Shown here: piece after piece, positions 37,259 to 48,580 of the stretch
Layout: each line of letters begins with the position of its first letter
How positions within the stretch are numbered: the stretch's first letter is position 1
Assembly: GCA_947247005.1 (NCBI GenBank)
Contig: OX365946.1
Location: 7,448,453 to 7,512,452 of the forward strand
Reading direction: 5' to 3'
From: Spisula solida
Taxonomy: Eukaryota; Mollusca; Bivalvia; Venerida; Mactridae
Length of the DNA stretch: 64,000 bases
Made by a program: the position numbers and the translations under genes
Notes under the pieces: generated by a model
What the model was told of the DNA's origin: nothing
The model's input: only the letters and a program-made list of their open reading frames with translations
The model's database searches: none

Positions 37259-37875
37259 ACGCTCAATGTGTTCTTGTAGAGATTCCGAAAAGATTATGAC
37301 ATCATCCAGATAAATTAGGCACTCCTATAAGTTTAAATCGCCCATGCAACGTTCCATTAGCCTTTGGAAAGTTGCAGGGGCGCTACATAGTCCAAAGGGC
37401 ATACACTGACACTCATAAAATCCAAGGTTGCCAACCTGAAAAGCCGTCTTCTCCTTGTCATCCTCTTCCATCTCTACTTGCCAGTAGCCCGCTTTAAGTC
37501 GAGCTTGGTGAAATACCTCGCCCCGGCAAGTAGGTGGAGAGTGTCGTCAATGCGCGGTAGAGGATAAGCATCCTTGTGTGTTCGGGAATTCAACATCCGG
37601 TAATCCACACAGAAGCGAATGGTGCCATCCTTCTTCCTCACAATGACGACGTTCGATGAGAAGGGACTTTTGGATGGTTTGATGGCTCCCATATCCAGCA
37701 TCTCCTTAAGGTGTTCCCTAACCTCATCAACTAAACCAGGTGGAACTCTTCTGTATGCTTCTTTGAACGGTTGCGGATCATCAAGCTTAACCGCATGTTT
37801 GACAAGGTCTGTATGTCCTATATCTAATGGACCCTTGGGAAATGTATCCTTCCATTTCCAAATGAAGTTCTCCAT
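37259..37875 (-). pseudogene. Gypsy reverse transcriptase fingers and palm, disabled
   Basis: 37474-37875 holds KKDGTIRFCVDYRMLN, AYPLPRIDD and YFTKLDLK. A one-base frameshift near 37490 breaks the frame; the palm continues as CMPFGLCSAPATFQRLM, then a TAG near 37335, then the catalytic YLDD box in IYLDDVIIF. All core RT motifs are recognisable but split, so it is inactive. Confidence 0.85.
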
Positions 37876-38453
37876 TACGCTTCACTAGATCTGCGATTAA
37901 CTCTTCTGTTTGAGGAACTGCTACTGATGTTTGGTGTAACTTCGCTGTGGACTTCGTTGTTCCAGTTCTTTCTCCTTGTAATTTTATTTCACACTCTTCC
38001 GTTCTTACTTTATTCCTAAGTTCTTCGTAATCCATTGTGCTATCATAATAGGTTCTTGTCGCTTGTTTTAGTTCATTGTTGCTTAACCCTTAATCTATTC
38101 TTTAACCTGATCTTCCTTTCACTCCCACTAATATTCGATCTTATGTTAGCCTGTAATAACATATCTTCTAATCTTAATCCCCATTCCACTACTGTTTCGT
38201 CTGGTCTCTGTTCTGCAACAAGGAATCTAGAAAGCAGGCTGTCCTCGCTAGCAACATTACTGAAGTTGACGTCAAGCGTCTTTATGATGTCGTCAACCGA
38301 GGCACTCGGTCCAAGATGTAGCATAGCCTTCCTGGCATTGTCTTTCAGAGAATATATCTGCTGTACACTTTCAAATTCCATTTTGAATTCTTCATACGAC
38401 GATTCATTCTTGCCAGTATGTTCTCTTCCCGAGAATGACGTAAGATGAAGAAT
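37787..38453 (-). pseudogene. Gypsy gag-like fragment
   Basis: 38073-38453 contains a helical gag-like segment (EEFKMEFESVQQIY, HLGPSASVDDIIKTLD, RPDETVVEWGLRLEDMLLQA), similar in style to capsid domains of Gypsy elements. 37787-38035 is a charged linker in another frame leading to RT. No CCHC knuckle or DTG/DSG protease is seen, so both were deleted. Confidence 0.6.
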
Positions 38454-38458
38454 GTTAC

Positions 38459-39345
38459 CTATTAGACCATGAGTTTTGGTTACAAATCTCGATTTTAGCC
38501 GTAATTGAGTGTCCCTCACCTTTTGACGTTACGTCTGTGTGATCACAATGGATAAAACAGCCGTTATTAGAGCGATTGTGATGAAATCACATCTGCAAAT
38601 TTATGTCTTTCTGTGTCGTATTATTACATGACAAAACTAGCTAAACACTGTATTTGTGGAACAAACTGGAATGTTTTAAATAAAGTTCCTAACTGCGCAT
38701 TTCTGGAACTTTGAACTACAATGTCATTTATAATAATATTTTAAAATAAATCACACGGTATGTAATTATTATGTTTAGTTGAAGTCTGCACAATTCACTG
38801 TCGCGCATAAATGCAAAAGGAGGTATTGGGGGAAAAGTGCCAATTTTCGGGACTGGTAGACTGCAATGCCATTTGTCATTTTATTTGGTAAATAATCGCT
38901 GTGATACATGCAATTAAGCTATAAAACATTGTAAAATAGGTTATGGTACAAAACGTTATATTTTTGAGGTAAAACATTAAAAGTTATAAAGGAAAGTGTG
39001 AATTGTCGGAATTGGTAGACTACAATGTCAAGGATCATTGTATTTGGTAATTACATTTGTAATACTTTTACCCCGTCAGAAATGTTAGTCCAAGGGTGCT
39101 TTCTACCATAATCAGCAAAGAAAGTCTGAAAGGCTAGGTTAATTTTCTAGGTTTCTTACGAAGAATCATGGGTTTGGGGCAGGACTATAGTGATTCATTT
39201 TCATTATTATAATCTTTTTAGGTTTTATTCAATGCGTCACCAAAAGGGACTTAAACAAAAACAATACAGACGGGAAAATATATGTTAAAATGTCATGCGA
39301 GTAAATATGCAACAACATTTGAAAAAGTGTGCAGTTCAATCACAT
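38459..39345 (+). other. Pseudogene C intron 1, resumed host sequence
   Basis: Collinear with gene B 22095-22920: 'CTCACCTTTTGACG', 'AAATTTATGTCTTTCTGTGT', 'CTTTCTACCATAATCAGCAA' and the single 'AATATGCAACAACATTTGAA' unit. Non-coding. Confidence 0.65.
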
Positions 39346-40293
39346 AACACTCAGGAAAAGTGCTAAAAGAGTATATTAAGTCAGACAGGGAAGGCAGCAC
39401 TCAACTTAACCAGCCGAGCACAGAAAACATTAAAAACACACAAAGCACAATGCCCAACTAAACAAGAGCAGATCCGCCCAAGTCCAAGCTGTCGAAAAGT
39501 ATAATAAATTATAACTAGCTGAATGACCCAGTAGAAAAGATACAGCAACCAAAAGGCGGAATGCCTACGCTGAATGACCTAGTAACAACAGTAAAACTGC
39601 TGAACTACATAGTTATAGCAGCCTTTAGTCTCAAAAGTTAAATAACAGTATTAAAACGTTGAAAGGCCCGTATAGTGGGATGACCTACTAACTAGCTGAA
39701 TGACCCAGTTTCCACAGCAAAAGGACTATATTGCCCCGCTTTAGCTGTAAGAAATCTTAAAACGAAGAAGTGCCCAACACACTACCGACCAAGAAAATTA
39801 AACGCCCCTAGTCTCATTGTTAAAAACTGAATAAAAAAGATTCAGCAAACAAAAGGCAGAAAACCGCCAGTTTATACTTAACTCCGGTTTTGTCAGTGAT
39901 ACAATTCAATTCAATTATTTTATTCAAGTCTCATTCGCATTTCATATATAAAATACAATTATACAAGTAAAATGAAATTATATAAATGCAATAATACAAG
40001 AATGTGACCAATCATGATTGATTTATAAGATACTGATAGTAGTAAAATTACAATACATCTAAAATATTAAAAATCATCTATGATAAAATCATATAAGTCT
40101 TAATGTATGTCTTAAATCTAAAGTACTAAAATATGAAATAATATATATCTTAAGACTTATATATACATACAACAGCATAAATCAGTTATGTTGGCAAAAT
40201 TATACAACAATAAAAATTGTCATATATTAAAAAGTTGTTTTCATAAACAGCTATATATATTTACAGTTACAAATGCATAATAAAATTTATCAC

Positions 40294-41004
40294 TTAAACT
40301 GGCGTTTCCTGAAGTATGTTATAGCAGGTCTTGGCTGACAAATACATCAAATTCTCGTTGGTAAAAATGAAGATAAATTTCTCTGAATCTGACATATTTT
40401 GACATTCATTATATGTATTCAGAGTATCCAATAGTTGACATCTAATATCAAAATAAACTGGACAATGGAGGATTACATGCATCTCATTTTCTACTGTGCT
40501 TGTACAATGGAAACATGTTCTATTTCAAACAGCAATATTTTCTAATCTACCAGTTTCCAGACGTATGGGTGCAACTCCGCACCTGAACGGTGCGAAGGTA
40601 CTTCTGTACTTAAAAGGAATAGTTTTTTCAACATAGTATTCTGTTTTAAAATCTTGTTTTAAAAGCTTATATGTTCTTAATTTGTTTCCTCCTTGACCTC
40701 TGTTTCCAGTCTCTCTATTAATCAAGTTTTTCCAAATGACAATTTGTTTGTCAGATATTTTACATTCAATTTCTTTCACAATTCGTTTGGAATTTTTGAC
40801 ATCTAACTCAATCACATGTGACATACCAATGTCATGGAGACAGGCTTTTATTCGTTTAAAACTATTTTTAACATTACAAGATTTGGTCCATTCAAACATT
40901 TTCTTATTAACCCTATCATTATTCATATGAACATTTCTAAAATGCTGTCTAAACACAGACCCCCATTGCTTAACAATAGGTGGTTTCCATCCCGTTTCCC
41001 CCAA
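40294..41004 (-). pseudogene. LINE ORF2 C-terminal region
   Basis: Two frames: 40525-41004 with FRCGVAPIRLETGR and 40294-40482 with NEMHVILHCPVYFDIR. Between them the cysteines FHCTST belong to the same zinc-binding region, broken by a frameshift near 40510. Related to the fragment at 20248-20812. Confidence 0.75.
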
Positions 41005-41413
41005 TACTGCAGCAGTCTATGTGTATTTCCCAACTCCAAGATGAAAACGCATTGCCCGGTTCTGAACCGCATTAATACAAGAATATGATTTATCACCCCA
41101 AATAGGTGGACTGTAATTTATTATTGGCCAGACACAAGTATCGTGCAATTTTGTGAACGTTGAATAATGGAGACATCAAAAGCTTTGCTTTTGGATATAA
41201 TTAGTCCTAATGCTCTCGAAGCTGATCTTGCAACACTTTTTGCTATTTCAAAATAATCTAAAATTCATTTAAAACAACACCTAAATACTTGTAAGGTGAT
41301 ACAATCTCTAAAGGGTAGTTTGCATTATGAAATACAAAATCTGACTTTACAATGCTATTAAAAATACTAAAATGCATTATCTTAGATTTATCATTATTAA
41401 TTTGCATTCTATT

Positions 41414-41823
41414 CTATGAACACCAACCATTCAATGCATCTAATAGAGTCTGTAAGTCCTGAGCTTTGTCTGCTAGGAGAATTACATCATCAGCGAACAA
41501 CAACATACACACTTTCCTATCCTCTATATCGATGCCTATATCAAGGTTACTTAGATATGACATAAGATCATTTATATATAAATTAAAAAGCACGAGGAGA
41601 GCGGACAACCTTGTTTTAAGCCACACTTAACGTCAAACCAATCGGTTTTAAAACCGTTTAATCTCACACAACATTTAACATTACTGTACAGAGACTTCAC
41701 AGCTTGAAGTAGCCGGCCCTGCAATCCCTCGTGTCTTAGTTTATCAAATAAAAGTGTTCTATCGATTGTGTCGTACGCCTTGCGATAGTCAATAAATGCG
41801 GCAAATGTAGATACTTTCTTCAA
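41414..41823 (-). pseudogene. LINE ORF2 reverse transcriptase core
   Basis: 41572-41823 has AAFIDYRKAYDTIDRTLL and CGLKQGCPLSSCFL; 41414-41595 has YINDLMSYL and the catalytic box MLLFADDVILLA. A frameshift lies near 41580. The motif order is that of non-LTR reverse transcriptases. Confidence 0.85.
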
Positions 41824-41846
41824 TTTTCTAGTTTCAATAACATTCG

Positions 41847-42349
41847 TCAGTGCCTGGACATGGTCGATAGTACTCTTTCCCTTAACAAACCCGTTTTGTT
41901 CATCTTTAATAACTTGTTCATCACAGCACCATTTTTAACGCGCTTGTTTAAGATATTGCAATAAAATTCAAAAATACCTTCCTTATCATTATCAATTACA
42001 GATAGATAAAAATATTTTAAAAAATCATTCTTTAATAAAAAGCCAACACCACCAGAGCATTTTCTAGCACTTATATGTAATTTGGTTCGATTATGTCTAA
42101 TAAATGTATAATGATCGAGAACAAGTTCTTCATTCTTCATAAGATGGGTTTCAGCAAGACCTAAATATCAAAGTTATTTTCTTGTACACAAGATTTTCTA
42201 AAAATAAAATTATCACAATGTTTATCATTGTTCCACCCTTCAACGTTCCAAAACCCGCTGATGACCAATCTCCGGTAGCTTCTTGTGCCACTAGCACAAT
42301 CGGCATAACTGTCATAGTGCCCTCGTTCCCCTGAATAGTCATGATTCAC
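41847..42349 (-). pseudogene. LINE ORF2 endonuclease start fused to RT by deletion
   Basis: Remnants ISGFWNVEGWNNDKHC, VLDHYTFIRHNR and SARKCSGGVGFLLKND match the N-terminal part of LINE apurinic endonucleases. They lead directly into RVKNGAVMNKLLKMNKTG, which belongs to the RT domain, so several hundred codons between them are missing. Confidence 0.65.
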
Positions 42350-43806
42350 TCTCTGTGTGTTCCATTGCGATTATCGCGCCTTTCGTGCGACACATGAGGC
42401 CTATGATTGTCTACAAAACCTGCATCATCTCTCTGTGAAATTCTTGGTAATGGTCTAAAGCCTCGGGCATCACGCCTATCACCAGACGCCTCACGAGACC
42501 TACGCCTGTCCACGAAACCTGAACTACCATGAGGATAGTCCCTTTCTTTAGCATTTTCATCTCTCATGTGGTCGCTGCGTGAGACAACATGCGTGCCACG
42601 AACCTCCAGGTCCCTCACACCGCCCCTTCTCACTGAATCAATAATTTTCTTGAAATTTGCACTTTGAATTATTTCGGCTTTCGACTCATCACTATCTATG
42701 AACACTTCATTATATCAGCTAGACCTAAATAAACGAGACTTCTTATGTAGCACTTCCTTTTTCTCATATGTGGTTTTCACTGTTGCAACTATAACTCGTG
42801 ATCCCGACTTCGATCCTTTTCTCTCGGCTTGGATTGCTCTTACTTTAGTTCTTAGCCCATCAGCCAGTATGTTATTGACTTTCTTCCCTATATGAGTCCT
42901 ATATTGAGTGTCTTCCCTATATGATTCCTGTACATTTCTAAGGATAATGTTCCTTTCTATTCCACCATATTGATTATCACGTTGACTTTCATTTGATTTT
43001 AAATCATCAAGTAGATCATTCATGTTGCTAGTTGCAACTTCAATGTCAGCTGAGCACTGTGCTAGTATATCTCTCTTGGCATCACTATCTTTATACATGA
43101 ATTTTACCATTTTCTTTATTTTTTTAGTCTCATTTGTTATTCTGCTGTCCAACGTTTTCTTCATATTATTTGTGACTTTCTCCTCTACGGATTTTTCAAT
43201 ATTGTCGATCCGCATGTGTACATTTGCTATCATGTCATTCATATTGCAATCAATATTCTGCACTGTACTGGACATGCTTCTCATTTCGCACTGCATATCA
43301 AAAATCATCTATGCCAATCCTGGAATGTCCAAGTTATTGAAATCAGGCACTTTTTGCTTTTTGTTATCAGGTTCTATGTCATTTTCCGAAGGTTGCCTTT
43401 TGCGTCGTCTTTGTCTGGTCCCCCGTCAAATGTACCTTTCTTTGATTTCGCCCCCTGACTGCCCACCTTTGTTACAGGATGATCTCCTCCTTGGATTTTG
43501 GGGTGTATCGGCGATAGATCTGTCAGTTTGCAAATCATCAGCATCAGACCCGCCAGCAGGGCCAGAACCCTCGGCACGAGCAGTCGGGTTGTCACTCGAG
43601 GGATCCTCTGTGGACTGAGAATCCACCTTTCCATTCGGAATTCCAGACCCGCCAACGGGACCACCCGTATCTCCGGCACGGGCAGTCTGTTTTACGGAGT
43701 CCTCATTTTTTATTTGGACGAATTCAGTGTCATTTAATGCACGTTCTGCCATGTCTGCGGCCTGGGAAAGCGAAATATTGAAAATGTCTTCATTAATCAT
43801 TCTCAC
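42346..43806 (-). pseudogene. LINE ORF1 remnants
   Basis: 43426-43806 is a Gly/Ser-rich N-terminal region; 42715-43308 has a probable coiled coil (IDNIEKSVEEKVTNNMKKTL) then IERNIILRNVQESY, like LINE ORF1 RNA-binding modules; 42346-42705 is an Arg-rich basic tail. An in-frame TGA near 42720 separates the last two and a frameshift separates the first two. Confidence 0.6.
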
Positions 43807-44100
43807 TTTTACCTTTTTCCAGTAGTTCGCTTCTCGCGAAAACAGATGTCACAACTCTTTATCCGGTGAATAGGTGGAACTTCACTCGCACAAATAGTCC
43901 ACTCACTTCGAAACTTTGATTTTTCCAAATTAACGCTCGTAGAATTCACTCGCAATACTGTAAAATTGTCAAGAAAACTCCACTCTTTAACACTGCAAAA
44001 TACCAATTTGTACCGATTCCTCGAACTATTTAAATTAAACGAAATTTTTCGACACGCTATCAATTTCAGAACTCCACGTATGGAACGCCGTAGATACATG

Positions 44101-45429
44101 TATTCACATGAAATTTCGCATACCGTTACATGATTAGGAGATGCAGCTGATTATTGATTTATTTTGTCCGTTTTGTAGCAAAGTAAGTGCATTTGGTGTG
44201 TTGCGCAATAAGTCATTTTTGCGTGTGAATTACATGTGCACCAAACTTCACGTGTCAGTGAACGAATTTGGCATTACCGATGACTGTTCACAATGAAAAA
44301 ACACATAACATGCTGAAATGAAATTGACCCGAGAGGAATATTCATGAGATTTCGAAATATCACTGTGAACACAATTCTTAGTTGATTGTTTATTTTATTA
44401 ATATATTTTTCGATAATGCATTTATTAAAATGAAATTTCGCATACGGGCATATGAACATGCAATGAAACCAATTAGTTGTTTAATTATGACCTACTTGTG
44501 GTCTAATGTACCGTTTTTGACATGTTACGTAATCTAGCATACTTACTGTAAGACATGCGCATCGAAAAACACATGTGCATCTAGGGTTTTGGTGTATGTG
44601 ATGATTTTCTTACGCGAAAACACCCAACATGCTGAACTTGGCACAAAATGAACGCGGTTGACCTGTCGGGATGTTATGAGCTCAGCTAGAGTTGTGGCCA
44701 TAAGTTTTTTTAAATAACAAAACAATGGTTTTCCATTTCGTTTGCATTTGTCATTTTATCGGTTATCTCAGATTTTTCATTGATATGAACCTTCAATTAG
44801 TGAATATCAACATGCAAGCGTGCTTTGGCAAAATTAACATTTCAATGAAGCAGCCTTATTGAAATTTTGTTGTATGATTCTTACACGTCAGCAGAGTTCT
44901 TCTTGTGTCAATCGCGGCATGCTACGTGTTTTCAGTTATTCCAAAATATTCATGAACACGTACTTGCCATGCGTTGCAATATGAACAGTTTGGGTAAAAA
45001 AATTGTGACTTTGTAAAATTGACTTCATTTCGTAACGCGCCTGTTACCACTAACATAACCGTTTATCGTCCAAAATAAATCAATAATTAACGGCATGTTT
45101 TATTCAAGTATCTGCGTGCAAAATGTCATGAGAGAACATGAAAAATTAAAAAATATATATACAAAACTACGGTGGCGGTTTAGAACTTTTGGGTAGTGTA
45201 CAATGCTATTTTATGGTCATTTATGCACGAAATCCACAGTTTGTCAATTATTGCGGAATGAGTATATAAGGCTTACTTGAAATATCCTTTATTGGGGATA
45301 TGGATGGTTCGTTCTATGTCTGACTCTTATGTGTGTGGCTAAGCCGTTCCTGTGTGGCTTGAATCGTATGTGCGATACAGTATTTATATACTATAAAAAC
45401 AAAATACACATAATAATTCCATTTAACAG
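44101..45429 (+). other. Gene-free stretch before pseudogene C lectin exon
   Basis: 44101-45196 is AT-rich and I recognise nothing in it; a repeated motif 'GAAATTTCGCATAC' (near 44110 and 44435) and 'CACATGTGCA' suggest a further decayed element. 45197-45429 matches the upstream flank of the other FTP first-half exons. Confidence 0.4.
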
Positions 45430-45642
45430 CAACGCAAAATGTAGCACTCGGAAAGTCTGCATTCCAGACGGATACAAATTGGGGCGGGGTACCAAACCGG
45501 GCCGTGGATGGTAACACTAACGGGAATTATCACCACGGCTCATTCTCGCACACACTCACACGTAATCTATGGTGAAAGGTAGACCTTGGCGAAGTATACG
45601 TCATCGATACTGTGACGTTGTATAACCGAGTGGATTGTTGTG
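45430..45642 (+). pseudogene. Pseudogene C: FTP first-half relic
   Basis: Same borders as gene B exon 2 (AACAG| and TGTG|GTGTGT). It still reads [12 protein letters not shown] and AVDGNTNGNY, but SCSHT has become SFSHT and TGG-TGA replaces the Trp-Trp codons at 45570-45575. Confidence 0.85.
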
Positions 45643-46079
45643 GTGTGTGACAGATGTGTATTTCTTTTTCCAACATTTAACTTTCTCCCATTACTTATTT
45701 CACCATTTGCATATGAATTTATTAGTTTATTATGATTGTCATTCTTACAAATGGTGTCAGAAGTGGGATATCAAAGATCAGCCTGTCTATAACCATGAAC
45801 CATGGGCATTTTTCCGTAATATAAGAAATAAACTGTCTAACTGTAACGCCTTATCGGTGTCACCTTTTCTTATTTATTACATAACCTTTCTAAAACATAT
45901 ATTAGTAATCATTCATTATGCCCCCCATCTTTGATATTTGGTCATCAACAGTAGATTACACCTTTTGATTATGAGGTCAGTAGGTCAAAGATCACCGCGA
46001 CCTTCACCATTTCGGACTATTTAAATGGTTTCCGTTCAATAACTCAAGAATGCTTTTACCTATATGCGCTTGTTTAGTT

Positions 46080-46310
46080 GGGCATTGTGCTTTGTGTGTT
46101 TTTAATGTTTTCTGTGCTCGGCTGGTTAAGTTGAGTGCTGCCTTCCCTGTCTGACTTAATATACTCTTCTTGGTCAGCAGCAGTAGATGACCCCTATTGA
46201 TCTTGAGGTGGATAGGTCAAAGGTCAAGGTCACTGCGACCTTCACCATTTCTGACTATTGGGCTGCAATGGGGGTATACGTGTTTTACAAACATCTCTTG
46301 TATAATACTA
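46080..46310 (+). repeat. Two dispersed repeats inserted in pseudogene C intron 2
   Basis: 46080-46160 belongs to the 'CTCGGCTGGTTAAG' family and 46180-46310 to the 'GGTCAAAGGTCAAGGTCAC' family. A piece of the latter also lies at 45915-46020. They lie between the two halves of the decayed FTP domain. Confidence 0.6.
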
Positions 46311-46452
46311 GAAACAAACCGTCCATCTCCCATATGTAAGCATTAACAAATTTTGTTCGTATAGAAGGCATGATACTAGCATTATCTTCGGTGAGATATT
46401 CGTATAAAACGAACCGTTATTGTATTTACTTTTCAACTTTCTTCATATTCAG

Positions 46453-46594
46453 GGCATCACTTGCAATATGTATAGTTGTTCATTGGATTAGACGACAATG
46501 ATTCTGTATTGCACTGGTACGACGCTGGTATAATCGGGACCAGTTACACATATGAAATGTCGAAATATGTTTACGGACGCTGGGTACCTGAAAC
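46453..46594 (+). pseudogene. Pseudogene C: FTP second-half relic
   Basis: Acceptor ATATTCAG is intact. TAG at 46473-46475 replaces the conserved Gln codon; [22 protein letters not shown] remain. About 15 bp after GRW are deleted and homology ends at 46594. Confidence 0.85.
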
Positions 46595-47253
46595 AACAAG
46601 AAACTACACATACCTGGATGACGAAATACTCAAAAGTAGTATTCACGTACACGTACACTATTGACTTGCAAAACACAACGTGTGTAAAATCACGTGACAG
46701 TGAATACATGATTTCTTCACGAACCAATACGTGTGTATATAAACTCAATGAGTTTAGAGGGGATAAAATAAGGTATTTCCCGTGCATACAAATACCTGTG
46801 TGACATAATCCACACATTGATTTCGTCTGTCGCACGTGCATCACGTGTAGAACTACTCTCGCATAGATTCTCAAACATTCTCAAAACTTAGTCGTACTCT
46901 CTAATCACTATGCGACTCTTTCGTTGGATTTTGACATGCACGGGATTCATGCTTATTAAAAACTGAACAGAAAGTTTATTAAAAACAAAGCATACATAGC
47001 TTATAGTCTTACATAATACATGTACATGTGTTATCAAACGTGGAACATTGGCTATGTTGGAATCGAAATAATGAATATGTACCTGTGTCTTATCTTTCAA
47101 AAAGCACAGTCACTTGTTTGGATGCGTACATTAAATCACCCGTGCTACGCACTCATGATTTAATTACTACGCATCTGAACTCTGACTGCTTTATTCATAA
47201 GCATTTGGTTTCAACTCGCCGTAAATTATTTATTTACCTTAGTCTTTGAACGG

Positions 47254-47444
47254 CCCGGGTACTAAAGAGAGTAGAAGGTTGGGAAGCGGCCATGTTTATC
47301 CGCAACGGATATGACGTTACGACAGCTGATACCCAGTTTTTCTACAGTTGTCACAACAAACACGGATGCAAGTTCTTGAGACGTCATATCCGTTGCGGAT
47401 AAACATGGCCGCTTTCCAACCTTCTACTCTCTTCAGTACCCGGG
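47254..47444. mobile_element. 191-bp near-perfect palindromic MITE
   Basis: CCCGGGTACTAAAGAGAGTA at the left is mirrored by its complement at the right. The arms are ~64 bp each with only two or three differences, around a ~60-bp loop. No ORF. A target duplication is not obvious. Confidence 0.7.
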
Positions 47445-47694
47445 TTGATCAGTGACAAGTGCAAATTATTAATTTACAGCAATTTGAAACCAAATGCCTA
47501 TGGCTTTATCCTACGATCAAAACACTGGTACATGCTCATTATTTCCTAAATAAAACACCATAGTGGTAACACGGAGAAAAGTAAATGAGAAAATAGATAA
47601 TCAGAAAAGAAATAGATTGTATGAAGCAGGTCCGCACAAAACAAACGTGCATTCATAATTAATTAATTATCGTTATTTTTATTTAAGAAATTAA

Positions 47695-47850
47695 ATTTGT
47701 TCTTGTATTTTATCGGTGAATAAAACATAGACAGGGGTTCAGATGCGGAAAAATTAAATCAGGAGTGCTACTACGCACTCGTGATTTAATTTTCCGCATC
47801 TCAATGAGTGTCTGTGTTTTATTCACTGACAAAATACAAGAACATAGTTT
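47695..47850. mobile_element. Short inverted-repeat element
   Basis: 'TTGTATTTTATCGGTGAATA' faces 'TTATTCACTGACAAAATACA' about 150 bp away, with a second inverted pair 'GCGGAAAAATTAAATCA' and 'TGATTTAATTTTCCGC' inside. A second trace of the inner pair lies near 47140-47165. Size and structure fit a MITE. Confidence 0.5.
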
Positions 47851-48580
47851 TTATTTCGATCCTTACCACGATAATACCCCGTACTATTAACTGCGCGCAT
47901 TCCATTTTCACCCATTTTACATTGAACATAATTACACGCTGAAATTGAGTGGCAATTAGCTGGTACAATTACCTCCCTCGTTAATGAAAACGAGCGTGGT
48001 AGTTTTCTGAAGGGAAGAACACATTTTAAACATCGAAGCAATCTTAATAACATGTCGAGTATCAGGTATCTATTGCATGAAATGAAAAATATAAATGAAT
48101 TGATTATCAGAAGTGTTTATGAAACTTAGCGTCGAGAGTATAATGGAGTTTCTAAAAATAGATGCGTCATTGTTGTAATATGCTGGATACTCGTGCAACA
48201 TGCCTTATTTACTACGAAGTTTACGTTCATTCATTCATAAATATTTCACGTGATATCTTTTTTCACTGAACTTCTTTTCAATCGTAAATGCTAATGTTTG
48301 ATGTTTTGTGAAGGAACGAAACATATTTTTGGATTTAATTTGTTTATTTGCAGAAACAACTGTAACAGTATATTTATAATAAATGCTTATTATGTATTTT
48401 ATTGAGTTGTTTTGTCATTTTTGAGTGCACAAAGGCGTAAATAGTACCAGCCAATTTTCAGGTGTATTTTGTTGCGGTAATAATATACAGCTTGCATTCC
48501 TCTATGCGTATATGGATTAATCCGCAGATCGTGTTAGAATATAGTAAATTTATACATCACTTACACCTTCAACAGACTTA

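Larger units (their letters stand above)
34653..38458 (-). mobile_element. Broken Ty3/Gypsy retrotransposon insertion (~3.8 kb)
   Basis: The interval interrupts sequence that is continuous in gene B's intron (22090 region, 'ACATGTTACCTGTATGACC'). GTTAC occurs at both edges (34653-34657, 38454-38458) and once in the empty site, consistent with a 5-bp target duplication. Coding remnants on the minus strand run gag-like, reverse transcriptase, part of RNase H, part of integrase. Internal deletions remove the protease/zinc-knuckle region and the RNase H-integrase junction. The gag end reaches the right edge directly, so the 5' LTR is missing; the non-coding left part (34658-35700) may include a 3' LTR, which I cannot delimit. 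Confidence 0.78.
39900..44100 (-). mobile_element. Degenerate LINE retrotransposon (~4.2 kb)
   Basis: Minus strand. It holds ORF1 and ORF2 remnants in order and a 3' tail of repeated ATTGA (AATTGAATTGAATTG at the 3' edge near 39905), as in several CR1/L2/Nimb-like clades. ORF2 keeps the start of an apurinic-endonuclease domain, an RT with FADD and a C-terminal zinc-binding region, but lacks the rest of the endonuclease and the first RT motifs. Frameshifts and stops make it inactive. It lies within a 5.85-kb insertion (39346-45196) absent from gene B. Confidence 0.8.
32275..46594 (+). pseudogene. Lectin pseudogene C (signal peptide-FTP remnants)
   Basis: Collinear with gene B: signal exon relic 32275-32400, FTP first-half relic 45430-45642, FTP second-half relic 46453-46594. 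Damage: two extra T in the homopolymer after the ATG, loss of the exon 1 donor (AACAGTTTGG instead of AACGGTATGT), TGA at 45573-45575 in the NxWWK motif, Cys to Phe in SCTHT, TAG at 46473-46475, a ~15-bp deletion after GRW, and loss of homology after 46594 so LCEV and PAN are missing. Its intron 1 holds a MITE, a Gypsy element and a LINE. It cannot make the lectin. Confidence 0.8.
46595..48580. other. Gene-free stretch
   Basis: No credible exon. It contains the 191-bp palindrome at 47254-47444 and a pair of inverted segments at about 47700-47850 ('TTCTTGTATTTTATCGGTGAATAAAAC' region facing 'GTTTTATTCACTGACAAAATAC'). Confidence 0.45.

Noticed and set aside
43022..43618. 198-codon hydrophobic ORF on the + strand
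   Set aside because: It is the antisense of the LINE ORF1 coiled-coil region, whose own reading has clear protein character.
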